A stretch of 64,000 bases of DNA from Aquimarina macrocephali JAMB N27 (GCF_000520995.1 NZ_JACA01000053.1:1-64000), one strand, 5' to 3'. Positions 33,830 to 44,250 are shown, counted from the stretch's first letter. Made by a program: numbers and translations. The notes: generated by a model from the letters alone, not told the origin.

Positions 33830-36388
33830 TTAGGATTCAGTAGATTCTTCAGCTTTTTTGATAGTAATTGTTAATTCACCAGAATCGTCATCCATATCCA
33901 TGAATATACTATCTCCTTCTCCAAGCTGAGAATTTATAATCTCTTCTGCCAAAGCATCTTCTATATATTTTTGAATAGCTCTTTTTAAAGGTCTTGCACC
34001 ATACTGTCTGTCAAAACCTTTTTCGGTAATGTAGTCCTTAGCTTTTTCGCTTAAGGATAAGTCGTACCCAAGATCTTTAATTCGGCCATATAGTTTATCA
34101 AGTTCGATATCAATAATTTTATGGATATCCTCTCGTTCTAATGCGTTAAATACAACAACATCATCTACTCGGTTCAGGAACTCAGGAGCAAATGCTTTTT
34201 TTAATGCATTTTCTATTACTCCTTTAGCATAATCTTCTGCTTGGGTCTTTTTGGCAGAAGTTCCAAAACCAACTCCTTGTCCAAAATCTTTCAGTTTACG
34301 CGCTCCAATATTAGAGGTCATAATAATTATAGCGTTTCTGAAATCAATTTTACGTCCAAGACTATCAGTAAGGTATCCATCATCTAGTACTTGAAGCATC
34401 ATATTGAATACATCAGGATGTGCCTTTTCGATTTCATCTAATAGAATAACTGCATATGGTTTTCTTCTTACTTTCTCGGTAAGTTGGCCTCCTTCTTCGT
34501 AACCAACATATCCAGGAGGTGCTCCAATAAGTCTCGAAACTGCAAATTTCTCCATATACTCACTCATGTCAATACGAATAAGTGTGTCTTCACTATCAAA
34601 AAGCTCTCTGGCTAAGACTTTGGCTAACTGTGTTTTACCAACCCCTGTTTGTCCTAAAAATATAAATGACCCAATAGGTTTGTTAGGGTCTTTTAATCCG
34701 GCACGATTACGTTGTATTGCTTTTACGACTTTGGTAACAGCTTCGTCCTGGCCAATAACTTTACCCATAATTAGATTAGGTAATTCGGCAAGTTTATTGC
34801 TTTCAGTCTGTGCAATACGATTAACAGGAATACCAGTCATCATAGAAACTACATCTGCTACGTTTTCTTCATCAACAGTTTCTTTATGTAATTTAGATTC
34901 TTTTTCCCATTGTTCTTGTGCAACTCCTAGTTCTTTCTCAAGATTCTTTTCGTCATCTCTAAGTTTTGCAGCTTCTTCGTATTTTTGTTTCTTGACTACA
35001 CTATTTTTTAATTCTCTTACTTCTTCAAGTTTTTTCTCGAGATCAAGTACCTTCTTAGGAACATCAATATTAGTAATATGTACTCTAGAACCAGCTTCGT
35101 CCAGTGCATCAATAGCTTTGTCTGGTAAAAAGCGATCTGTCATGTATCTATTAGTTAGTTTTACACAAGCTTGGATAGCCTCTGGAGTATAACTAACATT
35201 GTGATGTTCTTCATATTTTTCCTTAATATTATTAAGAATTTCTATGGTTTCTTCAATATTTGTAGGTTCTACAATTACTTTTTGAAAACGTCTTTCTAAT
35301 GCGCCATCTTTTTCTATATATTGACGATATTCATCTAGGGTTGTAGCTCCAATACATTGGATTTCACCTCTTGCTAAGGCTGGTTTAAACATATTCGAAG
35401 CGTCTAAACTTCCTGTAGCGCCACCAGCACCAACAATAGTATGGATTTCGTCTATAAAAAGAATGATATCATCGTTCTTTTCTAATTCGTTCATTACCGC
35501 TTTCATTCGTTCTTCGAATTGTCCACGATATTTGGTTCCTGCAACTAAGCTTGCCAGATCAAGAGTAACCACTCTTTTGTCAAATAGGATTCTAGAAACT
35601 TTTCGTTTCACTATTCTTAGAGCAAGTCCTTCTGCAATGGCAGATTTACCAACTCCGGGTTCTCCTATAAGGAGAGGGTTGTTCTTTTTACGTCTACTTA
35701 ATATTTGAGATACACGCTCTATTTCTTTGGATCGTCCTACTACCGGATCGAGTTTTCCTTCTTCTGCCATTGCAGTTAAATCACGGCCAAAGTTGTCTAA
35801 AACAGGAGTTTTAGATTTTTTCCCTGCTTTACTTCCTCCAGAAGGAGAGTTAAAAGGATTTTCTTTGGATGAATCTCCTGTTAAATCATCATCATCTTCA
35901 GAGAAAGATTCTGCTTTTGGGTTATCTATATATTCTTCTTCGTTAGCAATCATAAACTTAAATTGGTCTTTAACATTATCGTAATCTACTTTTAAACGAT
36001 TTAAAAGTTTTGTAGTTGGGTCGTTTTCATTTCTTAGAATACATAACAGAAGATGAGCAGTATTAATAGAAGAACTTTGAAATAGCTTAGCTTCCAAAAA
36101 AGTAGTTTTTAGTGCTCTTTCTGCCTGTCTGGTTAAATGTAAATTTTTTTTCTCGTTTGAGGCGACGGCTATATTTGGATTTGCAGGGCTAAGAATCTCG
36201 ACCTTTCTTCTTAGATTGGTCAAGTCGATATCCAGCGCATCTAGAATATTAATAGCTTTACCACTTCCGTCACGTAGCAACCCTAGCATAAGGTGTTCTG
36301 TACCGATAAAGTCATGCCCTAATCTAAGAGCTTCTTCTTTACTGTACGCAATAACATCTTTTACTCTGGGCGAAAAATTATCATCCAT
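33830..36388 (-). CDS. clpC: ATP-dependent Clp protease ATP-binding subunit ClpC
   Basis: An 852-residue AAA+ unfoldase that feeds substrates to ClpP. From ATG 36388 the start MDDNFSPRVKDVI matches the family; the frame is open to 36514, but the added 42 residues are hydrophobic and family-atypical. Domains: two Clp_N repeats (about 1-150), an acidic linker (ESFSEDDDD), first AAA+ with Walker A GEPGVGKS (242-249), a UvrB/UvrC-type coiled middle domain (about 445-500), second AAA+ with Walker A GQTGVGKT (579-586), and a C-terminal D2-small domain. The middle domain marks ClpC rather than ClpA or ClpB. It is transcribed alone. Confidence 0.95.
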   Translation of the reverse strand: MDDNFSPRVKDVIAYSKEEALRLGHDFIGTEHLMLGLLRDGSGKAINILDALDIDLTNLRRKVEILSPANPNIAVASNEKKNLHLTRQAERALKTTFLEAKLFQSSSINTAHLLLCILRNENDPTTKLLNRLKVDYDNVKDQFKFMIANEEEYIDNPKAESFSEDDDDLTGDSSKENPFNSPSGGSKAGKKSKTPVLDNFGRDLTAMAEEGKLDPVVGRSKEIERVSQILSRRKKNNPLLIGEPGVGKSAIAEGLALRIVKRKVSRILFDKRVVTLDLASLVAGTKYRGQFEERMKAVMNELEKNDDIILFIDEIHTIVGAGGATGSLDASNMFKPALARGEIQCIGATTLDEYRQYIEKDGALERRFQKVIVEPTNIEETIEILNNIKEKYEEHHNVSYTPEAIQACVKLTNRYMTDRFLPDKAIDALDEAGSRVHITNIDVPKKVLDLEKKLEEVRELKNSVVKKQKYEEAAKLRDDEKNLEKELGVAQEQWEKESKLHKETVDEENVADVVSMMTGIPVNRIAQTESNKLAELPNLIMGKVIGQDEAVTKVVKAIQRNRAGLKDPNKPIGSFIFLGQTGVGKTQLAKVLARELFDSEDTLIRIDMSEYMEKFAVSRLIGAPPGYVGYEEGGQLTEKVRRKPYAVILLDEIEKAHPDVFNMMLQVLDDGYLTDSLGRKIDFRNAIIIMTSNIGARKLKDFGQGVGFGTSAKKTQAEDYAKGVIENALKKAFAPEFLNRVDDVVVFNALEREDIHKIIDIELDKLYGRIKDLGYDLSLSEKAKDYITEKGFDRQYGARPLKRAIQKYIEDALAEEIINSQLGEGDSIFMDMDDDSGELTITIKKAEESTES

Positions 36389-36755
36389 AAAATTATTCTC
36401 TTTCTTTATAACTAAAATAGTAATTTTTAGAATTATATTGACAAAAACTATTCCTTTTAATCGATCATTAACATATATATTTTGATAATAGGGTATTTTG
36501 TCATGCAATTTCAAGCTTTAAAAAAAAACACTAGCTCCGAGACAGTGTCTTTTATGGTTTTTTTGCTTTTATTGGTAAATAGACAAAAAATGCTTTAATA
36601 ATCAAAACCTATGATCGTAGACTTATTAACTATCTATATCCTTACTATTGTTAATAAATTACGTATATTAGATAGGTAATTAGCTGTTAAAACCGTCTTA
36701 ATTTACTTAAATTAGCCCGTTTAATTAATCAATTTTTAGAATAAAATAATTTTTT
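36389..36755. other. Divergent intergenic region between clpC and gyrA
   Basis: These 367 bases hold the promoters of the two divergent genes. One small hairpin is visible: AAAACACT (36525-36532) and AGTGTCTTTT (36544-36553) with a T-rich tail, which could be a weak terminator or part of a leader. I saw no ORF, riboswitch or exact -7 box. Confidence 0.45.
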
Positions 36756-39299
36756 ATGGCTGATGGAGAAAAGCTTATACCTATCAATATAGAAGATGAG
36801 ATGAAATCTGCATACATTGATTACTCAATGTCTGTTATAGTATCTCGTGCACTTCCTGATGTTAGGGATGGTCTTAAGCCCGTACATAGACGTGTTTTAT
36901 ACGGTATGTATGAACTGGGTGTTAAAGCAAGTAGTGCCCACAAGAAATCTGCAAGAATTGTAGGTGAGGTTCTTGGTAAATATCACCCGCATGGTGATAC
37001 GTCTGTATATGATACGATGGTTCGTATGGCGCAAGAATGGAGTTTGAGATATATGTTAGTTGATGGCCAGGGTAACTTTGGTTCTGTAGATGGTGATAGC
37101 CCTGCGGCTATGCGTTATACAGAAGCAAGAATGCGTAAGATATCTGAAGATATGCTGGCAGATATTGAAAAAGACACTGTAGATCATACATTTAATTTTG
37201 ATGATACTTTACAAGAACCAACAGTTCTGCCAACAAGAGTTCCGGGATTATTAATAAATGGAGCTTCAGGAATTGCAGTGGGTATGGCAACGAATATGCC
37301 TCCTCATAATCTAAGTGAAGTTGTTGATGGTACAGTTGCTTATATTGAGAATAACGATATCGAAATTGATGAATTAATACAATATATTAAAGCCCCGGAT
37401 TTTCCTACAGGTGGAACAATCTATGGTTATGATGGTGTTAGGGAAGCTTTTAAAACTGGTAGAGGAAGAGTCGTTATACGAGCTAAAGCAAGTTTTGAAG
37501 AAGTAAACGGTAGAGAAAGTATAATCGTTACCGAGATTCCTTATCAAGTGAATAAGGCAGATATGATTAAAAAAACTGCTGACCTTGTTAATGATAAGAA
37601 GATTGAAGGGATTTCTACAATACGTGATGAGTCTGATAGAAACGGTATGCGTATCGTATATGTTCTTAAACGTGATGCAATACCTAATATAGTACTAAAC
37701 CTTTTATATAAGTATACAGCCTTACAATCTTCGTTTAGTGTAAATAATATTGCACTGGTTAATGGAAGACCACAGTTGTTGAATGTAAAAGAAATGATTC
37801 ATTATTTTGTCGAACACAGACATGAAGTAGTTGTTCGTCGTACAAAATATGAATTGAAAAAAGCCGAAGAAAGAGCTCATATTCTTGAAGGGTTAATTAT
37901 AGCTTCTGATAATATTGATGAAGTGATCGCTTTAATTCGTTCTTCTGCAAATGCAGATGAGGCCCGCGAAAAATTAATAAAGCGTTTCAAACTTTCTGAA
38001 ATACAGGCCAAAGCAATCGTAGAGATGCGTTTGCGTCAATTAACAGGTCTTGAGCAAGATAAACTACGTGCGGAGTATGATGAGTTGATGAAGACTATCG
38101 AAGACCTTAAGGATATTTTGGAAAAGAAGGAGCGTAGAATGCAAATCATTAAGGACGAGCTGGCAGAAATAAAAGAAAAATATGGTGATGAGCGTCGTTC
38201 TCAGATAGAATATGCAGGTGGAGACCTGAGTATAGAAGATATGATTCCGGATGAAAAAGTAGTAATTACGATTTCACATGCAGGATATATAAAAAGAACT
38301 TCTCTTAACGAATATAAGAAACAAAATAGAGGAGGAGTAGGACAAAAAGGAAGTACAACACGTAATGAGGATTTTCTCGAACATTTATTTGTAGGAACCA
38401 ATCATCAGTACATGCTGTTCTTTACTCAGAAAGGAAAATGTTTCTGGATGAGAGTATATGAAATTCCGGAAGGAAGTAAAACTTCTAAAGGAAGAGCTAT
38501 TCAAAATCTAATTAATATACATAATGACGATAAAGTGAAAGCTTTTATCTGTACTCAAGATCTTAAAGATGAAGAGTATATTAATTCGCATTATGTCATT
38601 ATGGCAACGAAAAAAGGTCAGGTTAAAAAGACGTCATTAGAACAATATTCCAGACCGAGAACAAATGGTATTAATGCAATTACAATAAAGGATAATGATG
38701 AGCTTCTCGAAGCTAAGTTAACCGATGGTAAGAGTCAGGTAATGCTAGCAGTAAAATCGGGTAAAGCAATTCGATTTGAAGAAGAAAAGACTAGACCAAT
38801 GGGGCGTGGTGCCTCAGGAGTAAGAGGAATCCGACTTGCCGATGATAAAGATGAAGTAATTGGTATGGTAGCTGTTAATGAAATGGAAAGTAACATCTTA
38901 GTAGTTTCAGAAAATGGTTATGGAAAACGCTCTAAATTAGAAGATTATAGAATAACGAATAGAGGAGGTAAAGGTGTTAAAACCATTTCTGTTACAGATA
39001 AAACAGGAAGCCTGGTAGCGATTAAGAACGTTACCGATTTAGATGATCTTATGATTATAAACAAATCAGGGATCGCTATTCGACTTGCAATAGAAGATTT
39101 ACGTGTAATGGGACGCGCAACACAAGGTGTACGTCTTATTAATTTAAAAGGTAAAGATTCTATTGCCGCAGTAGCAAAAGTTATGCATGACGAAGACGAT
39201 ATAGATCAGGATGAAGATATAGAAGATGTTGATTCTTCTGAGACAGATACTGATAATGCTTCAGATGGCACGAATATTGATAATGAAACAAAACAATAA
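36756..39299 (+). CDS. gyrA: DNA gyrase subunit A
   Basis: An 847-residue type IIA topoisomerase subunit that cuts and rejoins DNA during ATP-driven negative supercoiling with GyrB. The breakage-reunion domain has the catalytic tyrosine Y121 in AAMRYTEARM, and the quinolone-region sequence HPHGDTSVYDTM (77-88). The C-terminal DNA-wrapping propeller contains the gyrase-specific GyrA box (QNRGGVGQKG near residue 530), which separates it from ParC. The final 45 residues are a strongly acidic tail rich in D, E and S. The tail is common in GyrA proteins of this phylum as I recall. gyrB is not in the window. Confidence 0.97.
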   Translation: MADGEKLIPINIEDEMKSAYIDYSMSVIVSRALPDVRDGLKPVHRRVLYGMYELGVKASSAHKKSARIVGEVLGKYHPHGDTSVYDTMVRMAQEWSLRYMLVDGQGNFGSVDGDSPAAMRYTEARMRKISEDMLADIEKDTVDHTFNFDDTLQEPTVLPTRVPGLLINGASGIAVGMATNMPPHNLSEVVDGTVAYIENNDIEIDELIQYIKAPDFPTGGTIYGYDGVREAFKTGRGRVVIRAKASFEEVNGRESIIVTEIPYQVNKADMIKKTADLVNDKKIEGISTIRDESDRNGMRIVYVLKRDAIPNIVLNLLYKYTALQSSFSVNNIALVNGRPQLLNVKEMIHYFVEHRHEVVVRRTKYELKKAEERAHILEGLIIASDNIDEVIALIRSSANADEAREKLIKRFKLSEIQAKAIVEMRLRQLTGLEQDKLRAEYDELMKTIEDLKDILEKKERRMQIIKDELAEIKEKYGDERRSQIEYAGGDLSIEDMIPDEKVVITISHAGYIKRTSLNEYKKQNRGGVGQKGSTTRNEDFLEHLFVGTNHQYMLFFTQKGKCFWMRVYEIPEGSKTSKGRAIQNLINIHNDDKVKAFICTQDLKDEEYINSHYVIMATKKGQVKKTSLEQYSRPRTNGINAITIKDNDELLEAKLTDGKSQVMLAVKSGKAIRFEEEKTRPMGRGASGVRGIRLADDKDEVIGMVAVNEMESNILVVSENGYGKRSKLEDYRITNRGGKGVKTISVTDKTGSLVAIKNVTDLDDLMIINKSGIAIRLAIEDLRVMGRATQGVRLINLKGKDSIAAVAKVMHDEDDIDQDEDIEDVDSSETDTDNASDGTNIDNETKQ

Positions 39300-39329
39300 T
39301 TAAATCCCATTTTAAAAAAAACTCAAGTA

Positions 39330-40619
39330 ATGAAGACTAAATTTATCGTAGTACTATTTCTAGCTGTTGGTGCTTTTGGATTCGCTCAAAAGAAAATCAC
39401 ACCAAAACCAGCATTAAAAGCAGCTGCCAAAGCCTTGAAATCTGGTAATATGGATGTGGCAGCAGAAGCATTGCAAGCTGCAGAAGGACAGTTGGATGCT
39501 GCCGATGATAAAATGAAAGCGCAGTATTATTTTTATAAAGGACAAGTTGTTGCAGCTTCAGCAAATGAATCTTTAGAGAAAATTGAAAGTGCGGCTAATG
39601 CTTATAATAAAGCAATAGAAATTGAAGCAGCATCAGGAGCAGCTAAATATACAGTAGATGCATCACAAAAATTACAATTATTGCGTCAATCTTTAATCGA
39701 AAATGCAATTAAAGATCAGAATGCAAAAAACTATAAAGGAGCATCAGAAAAACTTTATTTAGGATATACAACTAATAAAGCTGATACTACATATTTATAT
39801 TATGCAGCAGGTAACGCTGTTAATAATAAAGACTATGATACTGCTCTAAAATATTATAAGGAATTAAAAGACCTTGGTTTTAGCGGAGAAAAAAAGGAGT
39901 TTGTAGCAACGCATAAAGAAACTGGTAAGCTTGATGTTTTTGAATCTAAACAAATAAGAGACCTTTCTGTAAAATCAGGAGAGTATATTAAACCAGAAAC
40001 TAAAACTTCTGAATCTAAAAAAGGGGAGATTGCTAAAAATATTGCCTTGATTTATATGAGCCAAGGAAAAGATGAAGAGGCTGTAGCTGCTATTGAAGAT
40101 GCTAAAAAAGAAAACCCTGAGGATTCTGCATTAATGCAGGCAGAAGCTGATGTATATTATAAGTTAGGGAATATTGCTAAGTATAAGGAGATTATGGAAC
40201 AGATCGTAGCTAACGATCCTGAAAATCCAGATTTACTATATAATTTAGGAGTTAGTGCTTCTCGTCTTGGAGACAATGATCAGGCAATGGGATACTATAA
40301 GAAAGCTTTAGAGTTAAAGCCAGATTATACTGCTGCTCAAATTAATATTGCTTCTATAATTTTAAGTGGAGAAACTAAGATTGTAGATGAGATGAATGGT
40401 TTAGGAACATCTTCAAGCGATAATAGGAAATATGAAGAACTAACAAAAAAGAGATCAGAACTATATAAAACAGCTGTTCCTTACCTTGAAGGAGCTTTAA
40501 AAAGTAATCCTGATAATGTAGAAGCTATTCGTACATTGATGAATATATTTTATCAATTGGATGATCCTAAAGCTGGTGAAATGAAAGACAGACTTAAAGC
40601 TTTAGAAGGAGGTAACTAA
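39330..40619 (+). CDS. Exported tetratricopeptide repeat protein
   Basis: A 429-residue exported protein with signal peptide (VVLFLAVGAFGFAQ, about 6-19). The rest is alpha-helical with TPR units: clear ones at about 120-180 and 225-340 (for example NPDLLYNLGVSASRLGDNDQAMGYYKKALELKP). TPR proteins of this kind act as scaffolds in the periplasm or outer membrane. The gene begins 30 bp after gyrA on the same strand and may be partly co-transcribed with it; a strong terminator follows. No specific partner can be named. Confidence 0.9.
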   Translation: MKTKFIVVLFLAVGAFGFAQKKITPKPALKAAAKALKSGNMDVAAEALQAAEGQLDAADDKMKAQYYFYKGQVVAASANESLEKIESAANAYNKAIEIEAASGAAKYTVDASQKLQLLRQSLIENAIKDQNAKNYKGASEKLYLGYTTNKADTTYLYYAAGNAVNNKDYDTALKYYKELKDLGFSGEKKEFVATHKETGKLDVFESKQIRDLSVKSGEYIKPETKTSESKKGEIAKNIALIYMSQGKDEEAVAAIEDAKKENPEDSALMQAEADVYYKLGNIAKYKEIMEQIVANDPENPDLLYNLGVSASRLGDNDQAMGYYKKALELKPDYTAAQINIASIILSGETKIVDEMNGLGTSSSDNRKYEELTKKRSELYKTAVPYLEGALKSNPDNVEAIRTLMNIFYQLDDPKAGEMKDRLKALEGGN

Positions 40620-40642
40620 TAATAGAGCTTCTTAATAATTAT

Positions 40643-40678
40643 AAAAAAAACCGGAATATATATTCCGGTTTTTTTTAT
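40643..40678. terminator. Bidirectional terminator between the TPR gene and pheT
   Basis: AAAAAAACCGGAATA pairs with TATTCCGGTTTTTTT as a near-perfect stem. It serves the + strand TPR gene and the convergent pheT gene (ends at 40728). Confidence 0.93.
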
Positions 40679-40727
40679 GATTTATTTGCATACTTATAGA
40701 ATAGTACCCTAGATTGAATACTGTTAT

Positions 40728-43154
40728 TTATCTAAGTTCGGCTCCTAATTTATTTTCAAAATTATACTGTAACTTGTTCATGATTTTATCGATTTGTTTA
40801 TCGGTAAGTGTTTTATTCTCGTCTTGCAAAATGAAGCTTACAGCATACGATTTTTTCCCTTTTGGTAGGTTTTTACCTTGGTACACATCAAATAAGTTTA
40901 CATCTTTTAAAATTTGTTTTTCGGTTTGCTTGGCGATAGTATGAATTTCTTCAAACTTTATAGAATCATCCAATAACAAGGCAAAATCACGACGCACTTC
41001 AGGAAACTTTGGGATGCCTGTGTACTTTATTTTATTGTGTTTTGCATATTCCAAGATAACATCCCAGTTAAAATCGGCATACAATACTTCCTGAGAAATA
41101 GAGAAATGTTTTAATACCGATTTTTTTAGTATTCCAAAATCAACTAATTGAGCTTTGCCAATACTTAAAGAAAGACCTTCTGCAAAAACATCATTCTTTA
41201 TAGGAGAAGTTTTTAACCTTGTTAATCCTAAACGCTCCAAAACAGAGTATACTATTCCTTTTAGGTAAAAGAAATCACTTGTTTGCGAACTCATGGTCCA
41301 GGTTTCTTTGGATCTATCTCCGGAAACAATAATGCTTAAGTGTTTGTTTTCTATTCTTTTATCTTCGTAATTATGATATGTTTTTCCAAACTCAAATAAT
41401 TTAAGATCCGATCGCTTTCTATTGCTGTTATATGATACAGCTTCTAATCCCGAAAATAACATAGATTGTCTCATTACTGCCAAATCATTACTAAGTGGAT
41501 TTAGCATTTCGACATTATTTTCATCTTTAAGTTGTTCACTCAAGGCAATATAATGAGGAGAGGTAAGCGAGTTGGCTAACATCTCATTAAATCCCTGACC
41601 AACAAGTTGATTTGATATCGTGTTTTGCACATTATGGTCAGAAAACTTATCAATATTTGATATAGAAGCATTTAATTTCTGAGTAAAACCTATAGTATTA
41701 TACCCGTATACTCTAAGGATTTCTTCTATAACATCAACTTCTCTTTGCACATCATTTCTGTATGCCGGAATAGTAAGGCCTATACCTGTCTCAGTTACAC
41801 TATTGATTTTAATGTCTAACGAAGTGAGAATCCTCTTAATAGTATCTTGAGGTACTTCTTCGCCAATTAATTTTGTAGCATTTTCAAAAGATAAAATTAC
41901 CTGAAAATCTTCAATCTTTTTTGGATATAAATCCATGATTTCGCTAGAAATATTTCCTCCTGCAAGTTCCTGTATCAATAGAGCAGCTCTTTTAAGGGCA
42001 TATTCGGTGATATTTGGGTCAATACCTCTTTCAAATCTAAAAGAAGCATCTGTATTTAGACCATGTCGTTTTGCCGTTTTACGAATACTAATAGGATCAA
42101 AATATGCGCTTTCTAAGAAAATCGAAGTTGTTCTTTCTGTTACCCCCGAGTTTACTCCACCAAATACACCAGCAATACAAAGAGGTTTTACAGCATCACA
42201 GATCATAAGATCTTCCTGATGTAGTTCTCTTTCTAATTCATCTAGAGTTGTAAACTTAGTACCGGCATCTAATGTTTTTACTTCAATTTTATTTCCTTCA
42301 ATATAATGTGCGTCAAATGCGTGTAATGGCTGTCCTAGCTCATGTAAAACATAATTAGTAACATCTACCACATTGTTTTTTGGAGTAATTCCAATCGCTT
42401 TCAATCTATGTTGCAACCAGGCGGGAGACTCACTTACTTTAATGTCAGAAATTGTTACACCACAATATCTAGGTGCTAGTACAGTATTTTTGACCTCTAT
42501 GTCAATTTTATTTAGCCTGTTTTCTACTCTAAAATTACTTACTGATGGAGTAATGAGTTCTAAACTAATATCTTTTTGTAGTAATCCTGCTTTAAGATCA
42601 CGCGCAGTACCCAAATGACTCATTGCATCTGCACGATTAGGAGTTAATCCAATTTCAAACACAGAATCATTTTCAATATCAAATATGTCCGAAGCTTTAG
42701 TTCCTACAGTGATATCAGTACTTAAAACCATAATCCCATCATGACTTTTTCCTAGCCCTAATTCATCCTCGGCGCAGATCATACCATGGCTTTCTTCGCC
42801 TCTTATTTTTCCTTTTTTTATGACCCATTCTTCACCTTTATCATTGTAAAGTTTTGTGCCAATAGTTGCAACAGGAACTTTTTGCCCAGCAGCAACATTA
42901 GGAGCACCACAAACAATCTGAACTGGCTCACCACTACCTAAATCTACTTTGGTGATTTTAAGCTTATCTGCATTTGGATGTTTTTCGCAATTAAGAACTT
43001 GCCCTACAATAACACCTTCTAGTCCTCCTTTTACACTTTGATAGGACTCTATTCCTTCTACCTCCAATCCTAAATCGGTAAGGAGTTCTCCGGTTTTTTC
43101 TGCATCCCAATCGATATTAATAAATTGCTTCAGCCAGTTATACGAAATCTTCAT
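40728..43154 (-). CDS. pheT: Phenylalanine--tRNA ligase beta subunit
   Basis: An 808-residue subunit of the alpha2-beta2 PheRS that charges tRNA-Phe. It contains the N-terminal tRNA-binding (EMAP II-like) domain (about 40-150, CEKHPNADKLKITKVDLG), the B3/B4 editing domain (FRVENRLNKIDIEV on through RFERG), the B5 domain, the catalytic-like core, and a C-terminal ferredoxin-fold anticodon-binding domain (last about 95 residues, from FPEVRRDFALLLDD). All are complete. The alpha subunit gene pheS is not adjacent, which is usual in Bacteroidota. Confidence 0.97.
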   Translation of the reverse strand: MKISYNWLKQFINIDWDAEKTGELLTDLGLEVEGIESYQSVKGGLEGVIVGQVLNCEKHPNADKLKITKVDLGSGEPVQIVCGAPNVAAGQKVPVATIGTKLYNDKGEEWVIKKGKIRGEESHGMICAEDELGLGKSHDGIMVLSTDITVGTKASDIFDIENDSVFEIGLTPNRADAMSHLGTARDLKAGLLQKDISLELITPSVSNFRVENRLNKIDIEVKNTVLAPRYCGVTISDIKVSESPAWLQHRLKAIGITPKNNVVDVTNYVLHELGQPLHAFDAHYIEGNKIEVKTLDAGTKFTTLDELERELHQEDLMICDAVKPLCIAGVFGGVNSGVTERTTSIFLESAYFDPISIRKTAKRHGLNTDASFRFERGIDPNITEYALKRAALLIQELAGGNISSEIMDLYPKKIEDFQVILSFENATKLIGEEVPQDTIKRILTSLDIKINSVTETGIGLTIPAYRNDVQREVDVIEEILRVYGYNTIGFTQKLNASISNIDKFSDHNVQNTISNQLVGQGFNEMLANSLTSPHYIALSEQLKDENNVEMLNPLSNDLAVMRQSMLFSGLEAVSYNSNRKRSDLKLFEFGKTYHNYEDKRIENKHLSIIVSGDRSKETWTMSSQTSDFFYLKGIVYSVLERLGLTRLKTSPIKNDVFAEGLSLSIGKAQLVDFGILKKSVLKHFSISQEVLYADFNWDVILEYAKHNKIKYTGIPKFPEVRRDFALLLDDSIKFEEIHTIAKQTEKQILKDVNLFDVYQGKNLPKGKKSYAVSFILQDENKTLTDKQIDKIMNKLQYNFENKLGAELR

Positions 43155-43283
43155 TTGTGATCTTTCTAAATTCAGGTGGTAAAGATAATATATTGGGCAG
43201 AGGATACAAATAGTTGTAAGTATATCTATAAATAAAATTATGGTATATTTAGAATAGTTTTATTCTAACCAAATTTTAATATT

Positions 43284-43487
43284 ATGAAAACAGGAATTAA
43301 GTTATTTACTATTATGTTTCTTTTCGGAATAATTTCTTGTACAGATAAGAAAAAAGAAGAGGAAGAAACCAAAGCAGCTGTAGAAAAAATAGAAGCGGTT
43401 GAATCTGAATTAGATCAAATCTCAGAAGAAGTAGAAACCAAAGTAGAAGAATTGGAAGAATCTTTAGAAGATTTGGATAATATTTAA
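43284..43487 (+). CDS. Small coiled-coil lipoprotein
   Basis: A 67-residue predicted lipoprotein with lipobox FGIISC (cysteine 19). The mature 48 residues are very acidic (KKKEEEETK, then repeated E/V/L/S heptads through EVETKVEELEESLEDLD) and should form a single helix or coiled coil. The size and layout recall Lpp-like small lipoproteins but no peptidoglycan-binding lysine terminus is present (it ends DNI). Function unknown. It lies 63 bp before another helical exported protein. Confidence 0.7.
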   Translation: MKTGIKLFTIMFLFGIISCTDKKKEEEETKAAVEKIEAVESELDQISEEVETKVEELEESLEDLDNI

Positions 43488-43550
43488 AAGACCTTTTAGT
43501 AATAAACCTTCATACCTTAATTATTCTAACATTAACTAAAAAAGACTATC

Positions 43551-44222
43551 ATGAAACTTATAAAACTAGTATTGGTATTTGTTTTGATTTTCACTTTAGG
43601 GAATCAAGTTACTATTGCTCAAGGAAAATCTCAGGAAGCAAAAGAAAAAGTAGCTGAGAAAAAAGCAAAAGCAAAGGAAAAAGCTGAAAAAACTCAGGTA
43701 AAGGCAGAAAAAAAAGCAGAAAAAGCTCAAGAGAAGGCTGAGAAAGCCAGAGAGAAAGCAGAAAAAAAAGTTGAAAAACTAGAAGAAGCGAAGGATAAAG
43801 CTATTGAAAAGGCTGAAAAAGCTGAAGAAAAGGCTGAAAAGGCCCTAGAGAAAGCCGAAAAAAAGGTAAAAGGTAAAGCCTATGGCAAAAATAAAGAAGG
43901 ATTAACTGGTAAGGAATTTGGAATGGCCAGAGCTGAAGAAGCTAAGAATATGGTGAAAGAACGTAATGAGGTGTTGAAAAAGAATGAAGAAAGGATAACT
44001 AGAGGTAAAGAAAAAATTGAAGCAGCAAAAGAACGCCTGGCAAAAGCAAAGGAAAAGGAGGGAGAAGAAGCTCTAACTCCTGAAGAAATAGCAGAAAAAG
44101 AAGCCAAAATCACTAAAGCCGAAGAAAAGCTAAAAGCCTTAGAAGAATCAATTAAAAAAGGAAAAGAAAAGATGAAAGAAGGAAAAGAAAAATTAGACAA
44201 ATTATATACTAAGGAACAATAA
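43551..44222 (+). CDS. Exported Lys/Glu/Ala-rich helical protein
   Basis: A 223-residue exported protein with signal peptide (about 1-24, ending TIAQ). The mature part is almost entirely K, E and A in heptad- and undecad-like repeats (EKAEKAEEKAEKALEKAEKK), forming a predicted single long alpha-helix or coiled coil, with one break at GKAYGKNKEGLTGKEFG (about 109-125). Low-complexity composition prevents family assignment by eye. It could be a periplasmic spacer or a stress-related protein; neither is proven. A terminator follows. Confidence 0.75.
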   Translation: MKLIKLVLVFVLIFTLGNQVTIAQGKSQEAKEKVAEKKAKAKEKAEKTQVKAEKKAEKAQEKAEKAREKAEKKVEKLEEAKDKAIEKAEKAEEKAEKALEKAEKKVKGKAYGKNKEGLTGKEFGMARAEEAKNMVKERNEVLKKNEERITRGKEKIEAAKERLAKAKEKEGEEALTPEEIAEKEAKITKAEEKLKALEESIKKGKEKMKEGKEKLDKLYTKEQ

Positions 44223-44250
44223 AAGCCTAATAAAACTATAAAAAGAAAAT

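Noticed and set aside
34566..35192. A 208-codon + strand frame antisense to clpC
   Set aside because: Serine/leucine-rich composition typical of an antisense shadow; clpC is certain on the other strand.
36389..36514. 42-residue N-terminal extension of ClpC
   Set aside because: The extension is hydrophobic and unlike the family, whereas ATG 36388 gives the standard ClpC start.
36981..37017. Threonine in the GyrA quinolone region (HPHGDTSVYD) as a resistance mutation
   Set aside because: Threonine at this position is, as I recall, the wild-type residue in flavobacterial GyrA, so no resistance claim is made.
43640..44200. Short A/G-rich repeats as possible tandem DNA repeats
   Set aside because: The repetition follows from K/E/A codon patterns (GAAAAAGC-like) in the coiled-coil protein, without a fixed DNA period.
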